Below are positions 18,536 through 27,231 of a DNA stretch of 64,000 nt, in pieces (the stretch's first letter is position 1; the number at the start of each line of letters is the position of its first letter). The DNA lies in assembly GCF_039793925.1 (NCBI RefSeq), contig NZ_JBAMME010000269.1:1-64000 (forward strand). The letters are read 5' to 3'. The stretch is from Thermogutta sp039793925 (GTDB taxonomy: Bacteria > Planctomycetota > Planctomycetia > Pirellulales > Thermoguttaceae). The notes under the pieces were generated by a model, which searched no databases, was not told where the DNA came from, and saw only the letters and a program-made list of their open reading frames with translations. The translations under genes and the position numbers were made by a program.

Positions 18536-20383
18536 TTGGGTGACGCGTCACTCATCGAAATAACTACGGTTGTCGCACTTGGTGGATTGGGGCAATGGCT
18601 TGCGTGGCGATTGCGTATTCCGGCCATCGTTTTGCTTCTTGGTCTGGGAACCCTCGCCGGTCCGGTCTTTGGGTTCCTGCACCCCGACGAAGTCTTCGGT
18701 GAACTCATTCGGCCGTTTATCGCTCTCTCCGTTGGATTGATTCTGTTCGACGGAGGGCTCAACCTGCGATTCCGCGAGTTGCGGGGAATTGGTGGGGTCT
18801 TTGGTCGTTTGATGACGATTGGCGTGGCCATCACGTGGGGACTGCTTGCCCTCGCCGGGCGATTTGTTCTCGGGTTAACCTGGCCGGTGGCGGCGCTCCT
18901 GGCGTGCATCCTAACCGTTACTGGTCCTACTGTGATCGGGCCTATCCTGCGACATCTGCGTTTGCGCGGTAGAGTAGCGTCACTCCTCAAGTGGGAGGGT
19001 ATACTCATTGACCCCCTGGGCGCAATCCTGGCGGTTCTTGTTTTCGCAGCTCTCGAACAACAAAGCCTCAATGCAGGGGCTTGGGAAATCGGGAGCCGAC
19101 TACTTCAGACTGTGCTCGCAGGATGCGGTGTAGGCATAGCCATGGGTCTCGTGATGGTGGCAGCCTTTGCCAGATTTTGGATTCCAGACTTTTTGACAAA
19201 CCCAATTTCCCTCATGCTCACGCTGGTCGCGTTTGTCCTCGCCAACAGTCTGCGTCACGAGTCCGGACTTCTCGCAGTGACTATCATGGGGATGGTGGTG
19301 GCTAATCAACATAAGTTCGCCATCCGCCAACTCCTGGAGTTCAAGGAAGCGCTTACGGTTGTACTGATATCTATCTTGTTCGTCGTTTTGGCGGCGCGAA
19401 TCCGATGGGAGTATCTTCGAGGACTGGGATGGGAAAGCATTGTCTTTTTATTGCTGCTCATCTTTGTCATCCGGCCTGTAGCCGTGTTCGTGTCCACCTG
19501 GGGAAAAACACTCGGCTGCAATGAGCGAATCTTTCTGGCTGGGATGGCACCGCGCGGCGTTGTAGCCATGGCAGTCGCTTCGGTAGCTGCACTGGCTCTT
19601 TCCGAGGGCCAGTATGAAGGGGCAGAAAAGCTTGTACCCGTTACCTTGCTGGTCGTTTTTGGAACAGCCGCTGTGTATGGGCTGTCAGCCGCGCCTCTGG
19701 CTCGCTTTCTCAATTTGATTCAGGAGAATCCCCAGGGCATCCTGTTTGTTGGGGCAAGTCACTGGGTACGTGAACTTGCGGTATTGCTTCAACGGGAAGG
19801 TTGCCCGGTCGTGCTGGTGGACTCCAACAGGCAGAATATTACGGCTGCACGCCTGGCCGGGCTGCCCGCCATTCATGGCGATGCCCTCTCCGAAAGTACC
19901 CGCGAGAATATCGACTACATGGGGCTCGGGCGGATGCTGGCCGTTACATCCAACAACGAAGTCAATTCGCTGGCTTGCATGATTTATGCGGAAGATTTCG
20001 GCAGGCAGGAAGTCTACCAACTCCCCTGGCTACCGCCAAAGGAAAAGTCTCGCGACCCCGTATCGCCCGATCGCAGGGGACGACTCCTTTTCGGAAAAGA
20101 TCTGAGCTATTCCAAAATTATTGAAATTTTTTACCAGGGTGCGCGGTTTAAGAGCACAAAAATCACTAAAGAATTCGACTTCGTGAAGTACAAAGAGATG
20201 TACGGCGAGAAAGCCTATCCACTGTTCGTCCTGCGAGCCGGAGGCACCGTTGTTGTGATCACAGACGCTCCCCTGCCTGATATCCGTCCCGGCGACACCG
20301 TGATTGCCCTCGTCCGCCCGGGGGAAGGCGAGCCTTCGAATCAGTCGGCGGGCGCTGCCGCCTCAACCAGCCCAAAATTCTAG
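18536..20383 (+). CDS. Sodium/proton-type antiporter with C-terminal nucleotide-binding-like domain
   Basis: 615 residues. About 12 membrane helices in the first 395 residues match the CPA1/NhaP-like fold (FDGGLNLRFRELRGIGG, LTVTGPTVIGPILRHL, APRGVVAMAVASVAAL). A TrkA-N-like Rossmann segment follows from about 398 (GILFVGASHWVRELA, VVLVDSN, IHGDALSE), then a TrkA-C-like end (DIRPGDTVIALVRPGE). The usual GxGxxG loop reads GASHWV, so ligand binding may be altered. The start is TTG at 18536, the only in-frame candidate beside the AAAGGA site; the upstream GTG is closed by TGA. No partner gene is evident. Confidence 0.85.
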   Translation: MGDASLIEITTVVALGGLGQWLAWRLRIPAIVLLLGLGTLAGPVFGFLHPDEVFGELIRPFIALSVGLILFDGGLNLRFRELRGIGGVFGRLMTIGVAITWGLLALAGRFVLGLTWPVAALLACILTVTGPTVIGPILRHLRLRGRVASLLKWEGILIDPLGAILAVLVFAALEQQSLNAGAWEIGSRLLQTVLAGCGVGIAMGLVMVAAFARFWIPDFLTNPISLMLTLVAFVLANSLRHESGLLAVTIMGMVVANQHKFAIRQLLEFKEALTVVLISILFVVLAARIRWEYLRGLGWESIVFLLLLIFVIRPVAVFVSTWGKTLGCNERIFLAGMAPRGVVAMAVASVAALALSEGQYEGAEKLVPVTLLVVFGTAAVYGLSAAPLARFLNLIQENPQGILFVGASHWVRELAVLLQREGCPVVLVDSNRQNITAARLAGLPAIHGDALSESTRENIDYMGLGRMLAVTSNNEVNSLACMIYAEDFGRQEVYQLPWLPPKEKSRDPVSPDRRGRLLFGKDLSYSKIIEIFYQGARFKSTKITKEFDFVKYKEMYGEKAYPLFVLRAGGTVVVITDAPLPDIRPGDTVIALVRPGEGEPSNQSAGAAASTSPKF

Positions 20384-20519
20384 CAGGGCTAAACAGATGG
20401 GGTAACCGCCTCATCTAATCGTGGATAGAATTAGTCAAAAAGACCCATAGACACGCGGTGATGCAGAAACATTCGTATCGGGAAAACTGTGACCACTACG
20501 CAACAGGGTGGAGGACGAG

Positions 20520-20999
20520 ATGCAGGACGAAAGGATTCCTGTTACCCGAGAGGGCTACGAAAAATTGCAGCGGGAGCTTGCGGAACTTGAGGACCAGTTG
20601 GTGGAAGTGACCAAACGGGTGGCTGCCGCCCGGGAAGAAGGCGATTTGCGCGAAAATGCAGAATATCACGGCGCCCGCGAAACCCAGGGTCTCATTATGG
20701 CCAAGATCAATTATCTGCGAGATAAGATTGCGCGCTGCGAAATTGTGGACCTGAGCCGCATGCCGCGCGATCGGGTGGCCATGGGTTGTACCGCTACGGT
20801 TCGCGATTTGGCCACAGGCGAGGTTATCAAGTACACCCTCGTGGGGGTAGGCGAGGAGGACTTTGAACAAGGGCGCATCCCGGCCAACAGTCCTCTGGGA
20901 CGCGGCCTGATCGGTAAAAAACCCGGAGAAATGGCCGAAATCCGCGTTCCCGCCGGCATCCGCCGCCTGGAAATCCTCAAAATCAGTCACGAACAATGA
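20520..20999 (+). CDS. greA: Transcription elongation factor GreA
   Basis: Rescues backtracked RNA polymerase by stimulating transcript cleavage. The 159 residues match the family length. The N-terminal coiled coil carries the acidic tip (EEGDLRENAEYHGARE), where Asp and Glu reach the polymerase active site. The C-terminal FKBP-like domain ends GEMAEIRVPAGIRRLEIL. GGAGG at 20510-20514 lies 5 bases before the ATG at 20520, preferred to the GTG at 20508. It is a single gene. Confidence 0.95.
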   Translation: MQDERIPVTREGYEKLQRELAELEDQLVEVTKRVAAAREEGDLRENAEYHGARETQGLIMAKINYLRDKIARCEIVDLSRMPRDRVAMGCTATVRDLATGEVIKYTLVGVGEEDFEQGRIPANSPLGRGLIGKKPGEMAEIRVPAGIRRLEILKISHEQ

Positions 21000-21324
21000 C
21001 GAATCTCTCCAGCCACACGCTCCGTCCAGCGACAATTCTCTCTAGCCGCCGTGGCCTGGTAGCCACCAACAAGTTCGCATGTCCGCCACCCGTAAGAATC
21101 AGTGTTCCCTGGTCGGCCGAGGCATGAAATCCTTTTGCCCCCACCGCGTCCAGGAAACGACTTTGAACCGACAATCGTGCCCCTGTATTTGTTGTCAGGC
21201 TCTTGAGCGTGTGGCTGACCCATGTTATGGTAGTGCCCGGACAGGCCCTGCTCTTGAGTGTCTGGTGGAGCCACCAAGAGACTGACAAGCGACCCGGTTC
21301 GTGCTTTCTTACAGGAGAACGATT
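21000..21324. other. Intergenic region after greA
   Basis: 325 bases with no supported gene. A minus-strand frame here is open but matches nothing I know and has no ribosome site. ACAGGAGA just before 21325 is the site for the next gene. Confidence 0.35.
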
Positions 21325-22614
21325 ATGACCAGGCTACACCGTCGCCAGTTTCTTAAGCGAACTGCTGCACTCGCCTCCCTAGCGTCTTGTACACAACTGG
21401 TTTCTTCTCGAGGTGAGACCGCTCAATCAAAGCTTAACATCGCGGCCATCGGCGTCGGAGGCAGAGGTCAAGCCAATCTTGATGGCGTCAAAGATGAGAA
21501 TATCGTCGCCCTTTGCGACGTGGACGCCAATAACCTGGCAGAAGCCGCGAAACTGTTTCCTCGGGCAAAGCTGTACCGAGACTTCCGTCGTATGTTCGAC
21601 GAAATGGCGAATTCGATTGATGCGGTAGTCGTGAGCACCCCCGACCACACACACGCCCCGGCAGCGGCTGCGGCGATGAAGCTCGGTAAGCACTGTTACT
21701 GCGAAAAACCTCTCACCCATTGTGTGTATGAAGCCCGCTATCTAACAGAACTTGCGGCAGAGAAAAAAGTCGTCACGCAAATTGGGACTCAGATTCATGC
21801 GGGGGACAATTATCGTCGCGTTGTGGAATGGGTGCAGGCGGGGGTCATTGGTCCCATTCAGGAAGTTCACGTGTGGTGTGCCGCGAGTTACAGCGGAGGA
21901 GATACGCCGAAGGACACGCCACCGGTCCCGCCCTACCTGGATTGGGATCTGTGGCTCGGCCCCGCGCCTTACCGGCCGTACCACCCGGCGTACGTACCTT
22001 TCCGATGGAGAGGCTGGAAAGATTTTGGCAGCGGAGCGCTGGGAGATTTCTTCTGCCACTACTCAGACCTCGCTTTCTGGGCATTGGGCCTGAAGTACCC
22101 AATTTCCGTCGAGGCAGAAGGCCCACCCCCTCATCCCGATAGCACCCCACCCTGGCTCATCGTCCGGTATGAATTTCCAGCTCGGGGTGAGCTTCCCCCA
22201 GTGCGCCTGACCTGGTACGACGGTGGGAAGCGGCCGCCGCTGCAGGCCGAAGCCAAGCTTCCCGATTGGGCCTCCGGCGTACTTTTTGTAGGAGAAAAAG
22301 GGATGATCCTCGCCGACTACGGACGGCGCTTGCTTTGGCCCGAAGAAAAATTCGCCGGTTTTCAGCCACCTCCGCAAACCATTCCCCCGTCCATCGGTCA
22401 CCATCGTGAATGGACTGAGGCGTGCAAAACAGGCGGAGCGACAACCTGCCACTTCGGATATTCCGGCCCGTTGACCGAAGCAGCCCTCTTGGGAATGGTG
22501 GCTTTCCGCGTGGGCCAAAAGATCAACTGGGATCCTGTTAACCTCAAGGCTGTCAACTGTCCGGAAGCCGATATTTGGATTCGAAAGCCCTATCGCGAAG
22601 GTTGGAGTCTATGA
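21325..22614 (+). CDS. Gfo/Idh/MocA-family oxidoreductase, exported
   Basis: NAD(P)-dependent sugar oxidoreductase family, 429 residues. A Tat-like leader (MTRLHRRQFLKRTAALASLA) suggests folded export. The Rossmann fold begins IAAIGVGGRGQ (residues 39-49) with CDVDANN at its second strand. The family EKP motif (CEKPLTH, residues 126-132) holds the catalytic lysine. The C-terminal domain has GDFFCHYSD, characteristic of the planctomycete branch. GGAGA 8 bases before the ATG fixes the start. Its stop overlaps the next start in ATGA. A relative lies at 62871. Confidence 0.9.
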   Translation: MTRLHRRQFLKRTAALASLASCTQLVSSRGETAQSKLNIAAIGVGGRGQANLDGVKDENIVALCDVDANNLAEAAKLFPRAKLYRDFRRMFDEMANSIDAVVVSTPDHTHAPAAAAAMKLGKHCYCEKPLTHCVYEARYLTELAAEKKVVTQIGTQIHAGDNYRRVVEWVQAGVIGPIQEVHVWCAASYSGGDTPKDTPPVPPYLDWDLWLGPAPYRPYHPAYVPFRWRGWKDFGSGALGDFFCHYSDLAFWALGLKYPISVEAEGPPPHPDSTPPWLIVRYEFPARGELPPVRLTWYDGGKRPPLQAEAKLPDWASGVLFVGEKGMILADYGRRLLWPEEKFAGFQPPPQTIPPSIGHHREWTEACKTGGATTCHFGYSGPLTEAALLGMVAFRVGQKINWDPVNLKAVNCPEADIWIRKPYREGWSL

Positions 22615-23480
22615 GAAAACATTCCCTGTGGCAACAACTGTGCACCCCGTTGGTACTAGGAACTTTCCTCCTCCTATCCCCGGCAAGCATTGTTGGGTAC
22701 GAAGCAGCCTCCAAAACCAACCGACCGGAGGAGGCGGCTCAGGAATCTGCACGTTCCCTAAAGTACCGTCCCACCTGCGAATATAAGGTCGAGCATCTTC
22801 TGGGGTGGAAACTGTACGTGGCTCCGGATCTGCTGGAAGATCAAGAGCTGAACCAGCGGGTATTCGCAGAGCTGGAGAGACAGCTCAAACAGATCAGCGA
22901 AGCTGTCCCACCGGAGGCCCTCAAAAAGATCATGCAAGTTCCCATCTGGGTTGAGAAGTACGAGGGCCATCACCCGTGTATGGCCTATCATCCAGATCCA
23001 GAATGGCTCCGCAGCCACGATATGAATCCGGACAAAGCCAAGTGCGTGGAAATTGCCAACGGCCGTAACTTCGTGAAGTGGTCCAAGACGCAACCATGGA
23101 TGGTCCTCCACGAACTGGCCCACGCGTACCACGACCAGTTTTTGCCTGCGGGCTTCGGCAACCGACAGCTCCGTAATCGATTTGATGAGGTAAGGCGGGA
23201 AGCCTTGTACGAAAAAGTCAAGCACGTCAATGGACACGAGCAAGAAGCTTATGCCCTGAAAAACGTCATGGAATTCTTTGCCGAAAATTCTGAAGCGTTC
23301 TTCGGCAAGAACGATTTTTACCCTTTCACGCGGGACGACCTCGAAAAGTATGATCCCAAAACGTGCGCGTTGATCGCGGCAATGTGGGGAGTTTCGGTGA
23401 GCAATACTGGAGAAAGGCCGGAGGAAAAAACGGTGCAATCCGAAGCCCGCAAAGAAACTCAGTCTCAGGGCAATCAATAA
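22611..23480 (+). CDS. Secreted HExxH metallopeptidase-like protein
   Basis: 289 residues. A signal peptide (about residues 8-29) is followed by a domain with the zinc motif H167-E-L-A-H171 in VLHELAHAYHDQF. Downstream NVMEFFAENSEAFFG could supply the third ligand as Glu, as in gluzincins. The exact peptidase family is not recognised, and the substrate may not be protein. The ATG lies inside the ATGA overlap with the oxidoreductase stop, which implies coupled translation. The C-terminal tail is charged and low in complexity. Confidence 0.75.
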   Translation: MRKHSLWQQLCTPLVLGTFLLLSPASIVGYEAASKTNRPEEAAQESARSLKYRPTCEYKVEHLLGWKLYVAPDLLEDQELNQRVFAELERQLKQISEAVPPEALKKIMQVPIWVEKYEGHHPCMAYHPDPEWLRSHDMNPDKAKCVEIANGRNFVKWSKTQPWMVLHELAHAYHDQFLPAGFGNRQLRNRFDEVRREALYEKVKHVNGHEQEAYALKNVMEFFAENSEAFFGKNDFYPFTRDDLEKYDPKTCALIAAMWGVSVSNTGERPEEKTVQSEARKETQSQGNQ

Positions 23481-23793
23481 ATGAAGTAATTTGCGTACCG
23501 TGGCGGTCGGTTGACGAACACGGCCGTCGCCTGCTCGGGACTGCGCTTCAGATAGCAGGTTCGCTGTTATTTGCCGTCGTTGAGCCTTCAGTTTAAAAAG
23601 TGGTCGAAGGAAGTTGCTTGAATATCACGGAAGTGGCTTTCCGACCGTTTTTTTACCGATATGAGAAAAAAGGATCACAGACGGGGAGCCGTTTAGTGAA
23701 GATGCGCAAACTTAATACTAAATCGGCGAGCACGGGAGATATAGCGGATCTACGGTAATTTGAATAGCCAGGCATACTTTGTGGAAAACCCGG
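23481..23793. other. Intergenic region
   Basis: About 310 bases between two plus-strand genes; no repeat, RNA gene or clear promoter seen. Confidence 0.35.
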
Positions 23794-25686
23794 ATGAAAG
23801 CAATGCACGCAAACTCATCGTCACGGATGGTCGGGTTGGCAGCGCTGATTGTCCTGGCACTGCCTACGGCTGGTTGGGCGAGCAGCCCGTTGGATTCTCT
23901 ATTCCCCCCAACAACGCGGGGATTTTTGGCAGTGCGAAACGTTCAGGAGCTCCGTGAACACTTCGAAAAGACGCAAATTGGACAGTTACTCAAAGACCCC
24001 GCTCTTCAGCCGTTTGTGGAGGATCTGCGACATCAAATTCAGGAACGCCTTTCTGGAACCCGCGAACAACTGGGGATCACCGCGGAAGACGTTGCTGAGG
24101 TCGCGACGGGAGAAGTAGCCGTGGGCGTCATCCATCGAGAGGGGGAAGAGAAAGCCAATTTGGCTGCGATTGTCACCATCACAGGAGAACGCCAAAAAGC
24201 CCAGGATCTTCTGAACAGAGTCGCGGAAGATATCCGAAAACGCGGTGGAAGTGCGGAAAAAACAACCATTCACGGCAACGAAGTTCAGGCCATCACGTTG
24301 CCTAAACGTGCCGACGGAACGACTGGCGGAACGGTCTTTTATTGTCTTCAGGAAGATCTTTTGATCGCCGCAAACGATCAGGCGGCTATCGAGTCCATCC
24401 TGACCCTGCAAAAAGAGAGAGGCAGCTCGCTGTCAGAAGTGAAGTCGTTCCATGCCATCATGGCCCGGTGTCGCAAAGACCTCCCCGATGGGGAGGAACC
24501 CCAGGTCCGGTGGTTTATCGACCCATTTGGCTATGCAGAAGCCATCCGCGCGACCATCCCACCCGAGCGACGCAAGCAGCGGCGACTGCAACTGGAACGT
24601 CTCAAGGCGGCCGGATTTTCGGTCTTTCAGGGAATCGGTGGCTTTGTGAGCTTTTCCACGGAAGACTTCGAACTCGTTCATCGCACATTTGTGTACGCGC
24701 CCCCTCCGCGTGAGAAGTCAGCCAAAATGTTCGATTTTCCCAACGGTGAAATCTTTGAAGTTCCCAAATTTATTCCCCGCGATCTGGCCACGATAGGGAT
24801 GGGCTACTGCAACCTGTTGACCGGTTTCGACAATATCGGGCCGGTATTCGATCAAGTTATTGGCGAGGGAGAAGAAGGCGTTTGGGATGAAGTTCTTGCC
24901 GGTCTGAAAGATGATCCGCAGGGGCCGCAGATCGACCTGCGCAACGAACTCTTCGCCCACTTCGGCGAAAAGGTGGCCATGTTTACGGCGTACCGATTGC
25001 CAATCACCACCACGAGCGAGCGAATCCTGATTGCCATCGAAGTGAAAGATGAGCAAGCCGCTGCAAAAGGAATCGCCAAGGTCTTTGCCAATGACAAGCA
25101 TTTCCGTAAACGCGAGCACAACGGAAAGGTCATATGGGAGCGCAAACCGCCCGAAGCACGCACGGTGCCCCGTATCGAACTTGGTGGTGTCCCAGGACTG
25201 GCACAACCCGAACCAAGTGACAGTGAGGAGACAGAACCGCTATTCCCCAACACATCAATCACAGTTTACGAAGGATATCTTCTCATTGCGTCGCACTTCG
25301 ATTATCTCACCGAGATTCTCGATTTGCAGAGTGAACGCGAGACCATCGCTCGGAACCCAGATTTCGTGGAGGTGATGGAAACCATCGAGAAACTGGGCGG
25401 GAAAGAGGCCTGTTGGCGGGGATTCTCGCTCACTGATGAGGAATACCGTCCCACGTACGAACTCATTCGGCAGGGAAAAATGCCTGAAAGCGAGACGATG
25501 CTGGGACGTATCCTGAACACGATCTTCGCGCCCCCAGAGAAGGGCGCCCTCCGCAAGCAACGGATCGATGGAAGTAAACTTCCAGACTACGAGGTCGTAC
25601 GACGTCACCTGGGACCGGCGGGTGTCTTTGCAGTGACGGAAAATGACGGTTGGTTTATCAAGGGGTTTACTCTCCCCAAGAAATAA
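23794..25686 (+). CDS. Large secreted protein, unknown (DUF3352-like)
   Basis: 630 residues with a clear signal peptide (RMVGLAALIVLALPTAGWAS). The mature part starts PLDSLFPPTTRGFLAVRNVQELREHF, resembling planctomycete secreted proteins in which an N-terminal segment scores a value against a per-object sum; the DUF3352-like label is a guess from overall look. Alpha/beta repeats and many Glu and Lys residues, no membrane helix after the signal, no catalytic motif found. The start is the ATG at 23794; the upstream TTG at 23779 would add five residues. Near-identical families occur with no known function. Confidence 0.7.
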   Translation: MKAMHANSSSRMVGLAALIVLALPTAGWASSPLDSLFPPTTRGFLAVRNVQELREHFEKTQIGQLLKDPALQPFVEDLRHQIQERLSGTREQLGITAEDVAEVATGEVAVGVIHREGEEKANLAAIVTITGERQKAQDLLNRVAEDIRKRGGSAEKTTIHGNEVQAITLPKRADGTTGGTVFYCLQEDLLIAANDQAAIESILTLQKERGSSLSEVKSFHAIMARCRKDLPDGEEPQVRWFIDPFGYAEAIRATIPPERRKQRRLQLERLKAAGFSVFQGIGGFVSFSTEDFELVHRTFVYAPPPREKSAKMFDFPNGEIFEVPKFIPRDLATIGMGYCNLLTGFDNIGPVFDQVIGEGEEGVWDEVLAGLKDDPQGPQIDLRNELFAHFGEKVAMFTAYRLPITTTSERILIAIEVKDEQAAAKGIAKVFANDKHFRKREHNGKVIWERKPPEARTVPRIELGGVPGLAQPEPSDSEETEPLFPNTSITVYEGYLLIASHFDYLTEILDLQSERETIARNPDFVEVMETIEKLGGKEACWRGFSLTDEEYRPTYELIRQGKMPESETMLGRILNTIFAPPEKGALRKQRIDGSKLPDYEVVRRHLGPAGVFAVTENDGWFIKGFTLPKK

Positions 25687-25799
25687 TTGGCCCTCCGTGA
25701 CTCCAGCGGACGGAACCGCGAACCCGGCGAGCAATGGGGGTGCTGCTTCCAGCATCGCTGAACATTTCCAAGATTCGCACTCACAGGTTTCAGCAAACG

Positions 25800-27191
25800 A
25801 TGGTTAGCCCGGTTCTGGTTCTGCTTTTTGGGATTGGCCTTGTCATCCTCCTCATTGTGGTTGTGCGACTCAATGCTTTTCTGTCTTTGATGTTGGCCGC
25901 TTTTGCGGTTAGTTTGCTCGCGCCGGGTGATTGGGGAGAAAAGATTTCCCGCGTAACGGCGGCTTTTGGCACCACGGCCGGCAATATCGGAGTGATGATT
26001 GCTCTGGCCGCCGTCATTGGCAAGTGCCTGATGGAAAGCGGCTCGGCCGACCGGATCGTCCGCACCTGTCTTCGAGTTTTGGGAGAACGCCGCGCCCCAA
26101 TCGCTCTGATGGCAAGCGGCTTTGTGCTGTCTATTCCCGTTTTTTTTGATACCGTCTTTTACCTTCTCGTCCCTTTGGCGCGATCCTTTTCTCGCATGAT
26201 GCGATCGGGATACGTGTTGTCAATCCTGGCCATTGGAGCTGGCGCAGCTCTCACCCACACCCTCGTACCGCCCACCCCTGGTCCACTCGCTGTGGCAGGC
26301 CTGTTGGGAGTGGACGTGGGACATATGATCCTCATGGGGATCCTGGTGGGAGTCCCTGCCGCGGTACTCGTATTTCCATTCCTCAATGTTTTCGAAAAAC
26401 TTTGCCCTTTGCCAGTCCGACCCTATCCAGGTGAGCAGGAAACCCCGCCTCGTCCCGACCAGGAGTTGCCCCCTTTCTGGCTGGCCAGTGCCCCGGTTAT
26501 CCTGCCGGTTATCCTTATCTCAGCCAATACAATTCTGAAGGTCCTCGCGAAACAAAACCCTCAGCTCGGCCCAGCGACCCTTGTGGCTTCAATCATGGGA
26601 GATCCCAGTCTGGCTCTTTTTCTCGCCGCCATTGTGGCGATGGGCACAACCGTGTGGAGCCGCCGCCTCTCATTAACAGAATTGGGCCGAATGACCGAAG
26701 AAGCCCTGATGAGCGCCGGAATGATCATTCTGATCACCTCTGCAGGCGGCGCCTTCGGTGCCATGCTACGGCAGACAGGTATCAGCGAGAACGTGGGGCA
26801 CTTCGTCGAATCGCAGTCACAGGCCGGTGGACTTCTCCTGTTGGTAATCGGATTTCTGGTGGCGGCCGTCATGAAAACGGCTCAGGGATCGAGCACGGTG
26901 GCTATGCTGACCACAGCCGGAATTATGGGTTCGCTGTTCAAGACCCCTGAGGCCCTGGTCCAGTACCTTCACTGCCATCCCGTCTATTTGGCCCTTTCGA
27001 TAGGTGCCGGTTCGTTGGTGTTCTGCTGGATGAATGACAGCGGATTCTGGGTTGTTGCGAGAATGAGTGTCTGGAACGAAACCGAAGCCCTCAAACTCTG
27101 GACAGTGACGGCCGCTCTGGCGGGAGTGGCTGGTTTTCTCGTCACTTTTCTCTTCGCGTGGCTGCTCCCGGGAGCCTTCTTTACTGGTTAA
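25800..27191 (+). CDS. GntP-family gluconate:proton symporter
   Basis: 463-residue inner-membrane permease with about 12-13 helices. Family features are the N-terminal pair (VLLFGIGLVILLIVVVRLN, AFLSLMLAAF), IGKCLMESGSADRIV, FDTVFYLLVPLARS, HTLVPPTPGPLAVAGLLGVD, and near the end KTAQGSSTVAMLTTAGIM. These proteins take up gluconate or related sugar acids. The mannonate dehydratase gene at 52 kb would be a metabolic partner in such a pathway but is far away. The start MVSPVLVLLFG at 25800 is preferred to an upstream ATG at 25734 that would add a non-membrane leader. Confidence 0.9.
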   Translation: MVSPVLVLLFGIGLVILLIVVVRLNAFLSLMLAAFAVSLLAPGDWGEKISRVTAAFGTTAGNIGVMIALAAVIGKCLMESGSADRIVRTCLRVLGERRAPIALMASGFVLSIPVFFDTVFYLLVPLARSFSRMMRSGYVLSILAIGAGAALTHTLVPPTPGPLAVAGLLGVDVGHMILMGILVGVPAAVLVFPFLNVFEKLCPLPVRPYPGEQETPPRPDQELPPFWLASAPVILPVILISANTILKVLAKQNPQLGPATLVASIMGDPSLALFLAAIVAMGTTVWSRRLSLTELGRMTEEALMSAGMIILITSAGGAFGAMLRQTGISENVGHFVESQSQAGGLLLLVIGFLVAAVMKTAQGSSTVAMLTTAGIMGSLFKTPEALVQYLHCHPVYLALSIGAGSLVFCWMNDSGFWVVARMSVWNETEALKLWTVTAALAGVAGFLVTFLFAWLLPGAFFTG

Positions 27192-27231
27192 CAAAAGCCC
27201 GCACTTTACCCGATAGCAAAGTTATCCCTGG

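Noticed and set aside
20983..21288. Minus-strand frame of about 100 codons after greA
   Set aside because: No ribosome site, no recognisable family, overlaps the greA end.
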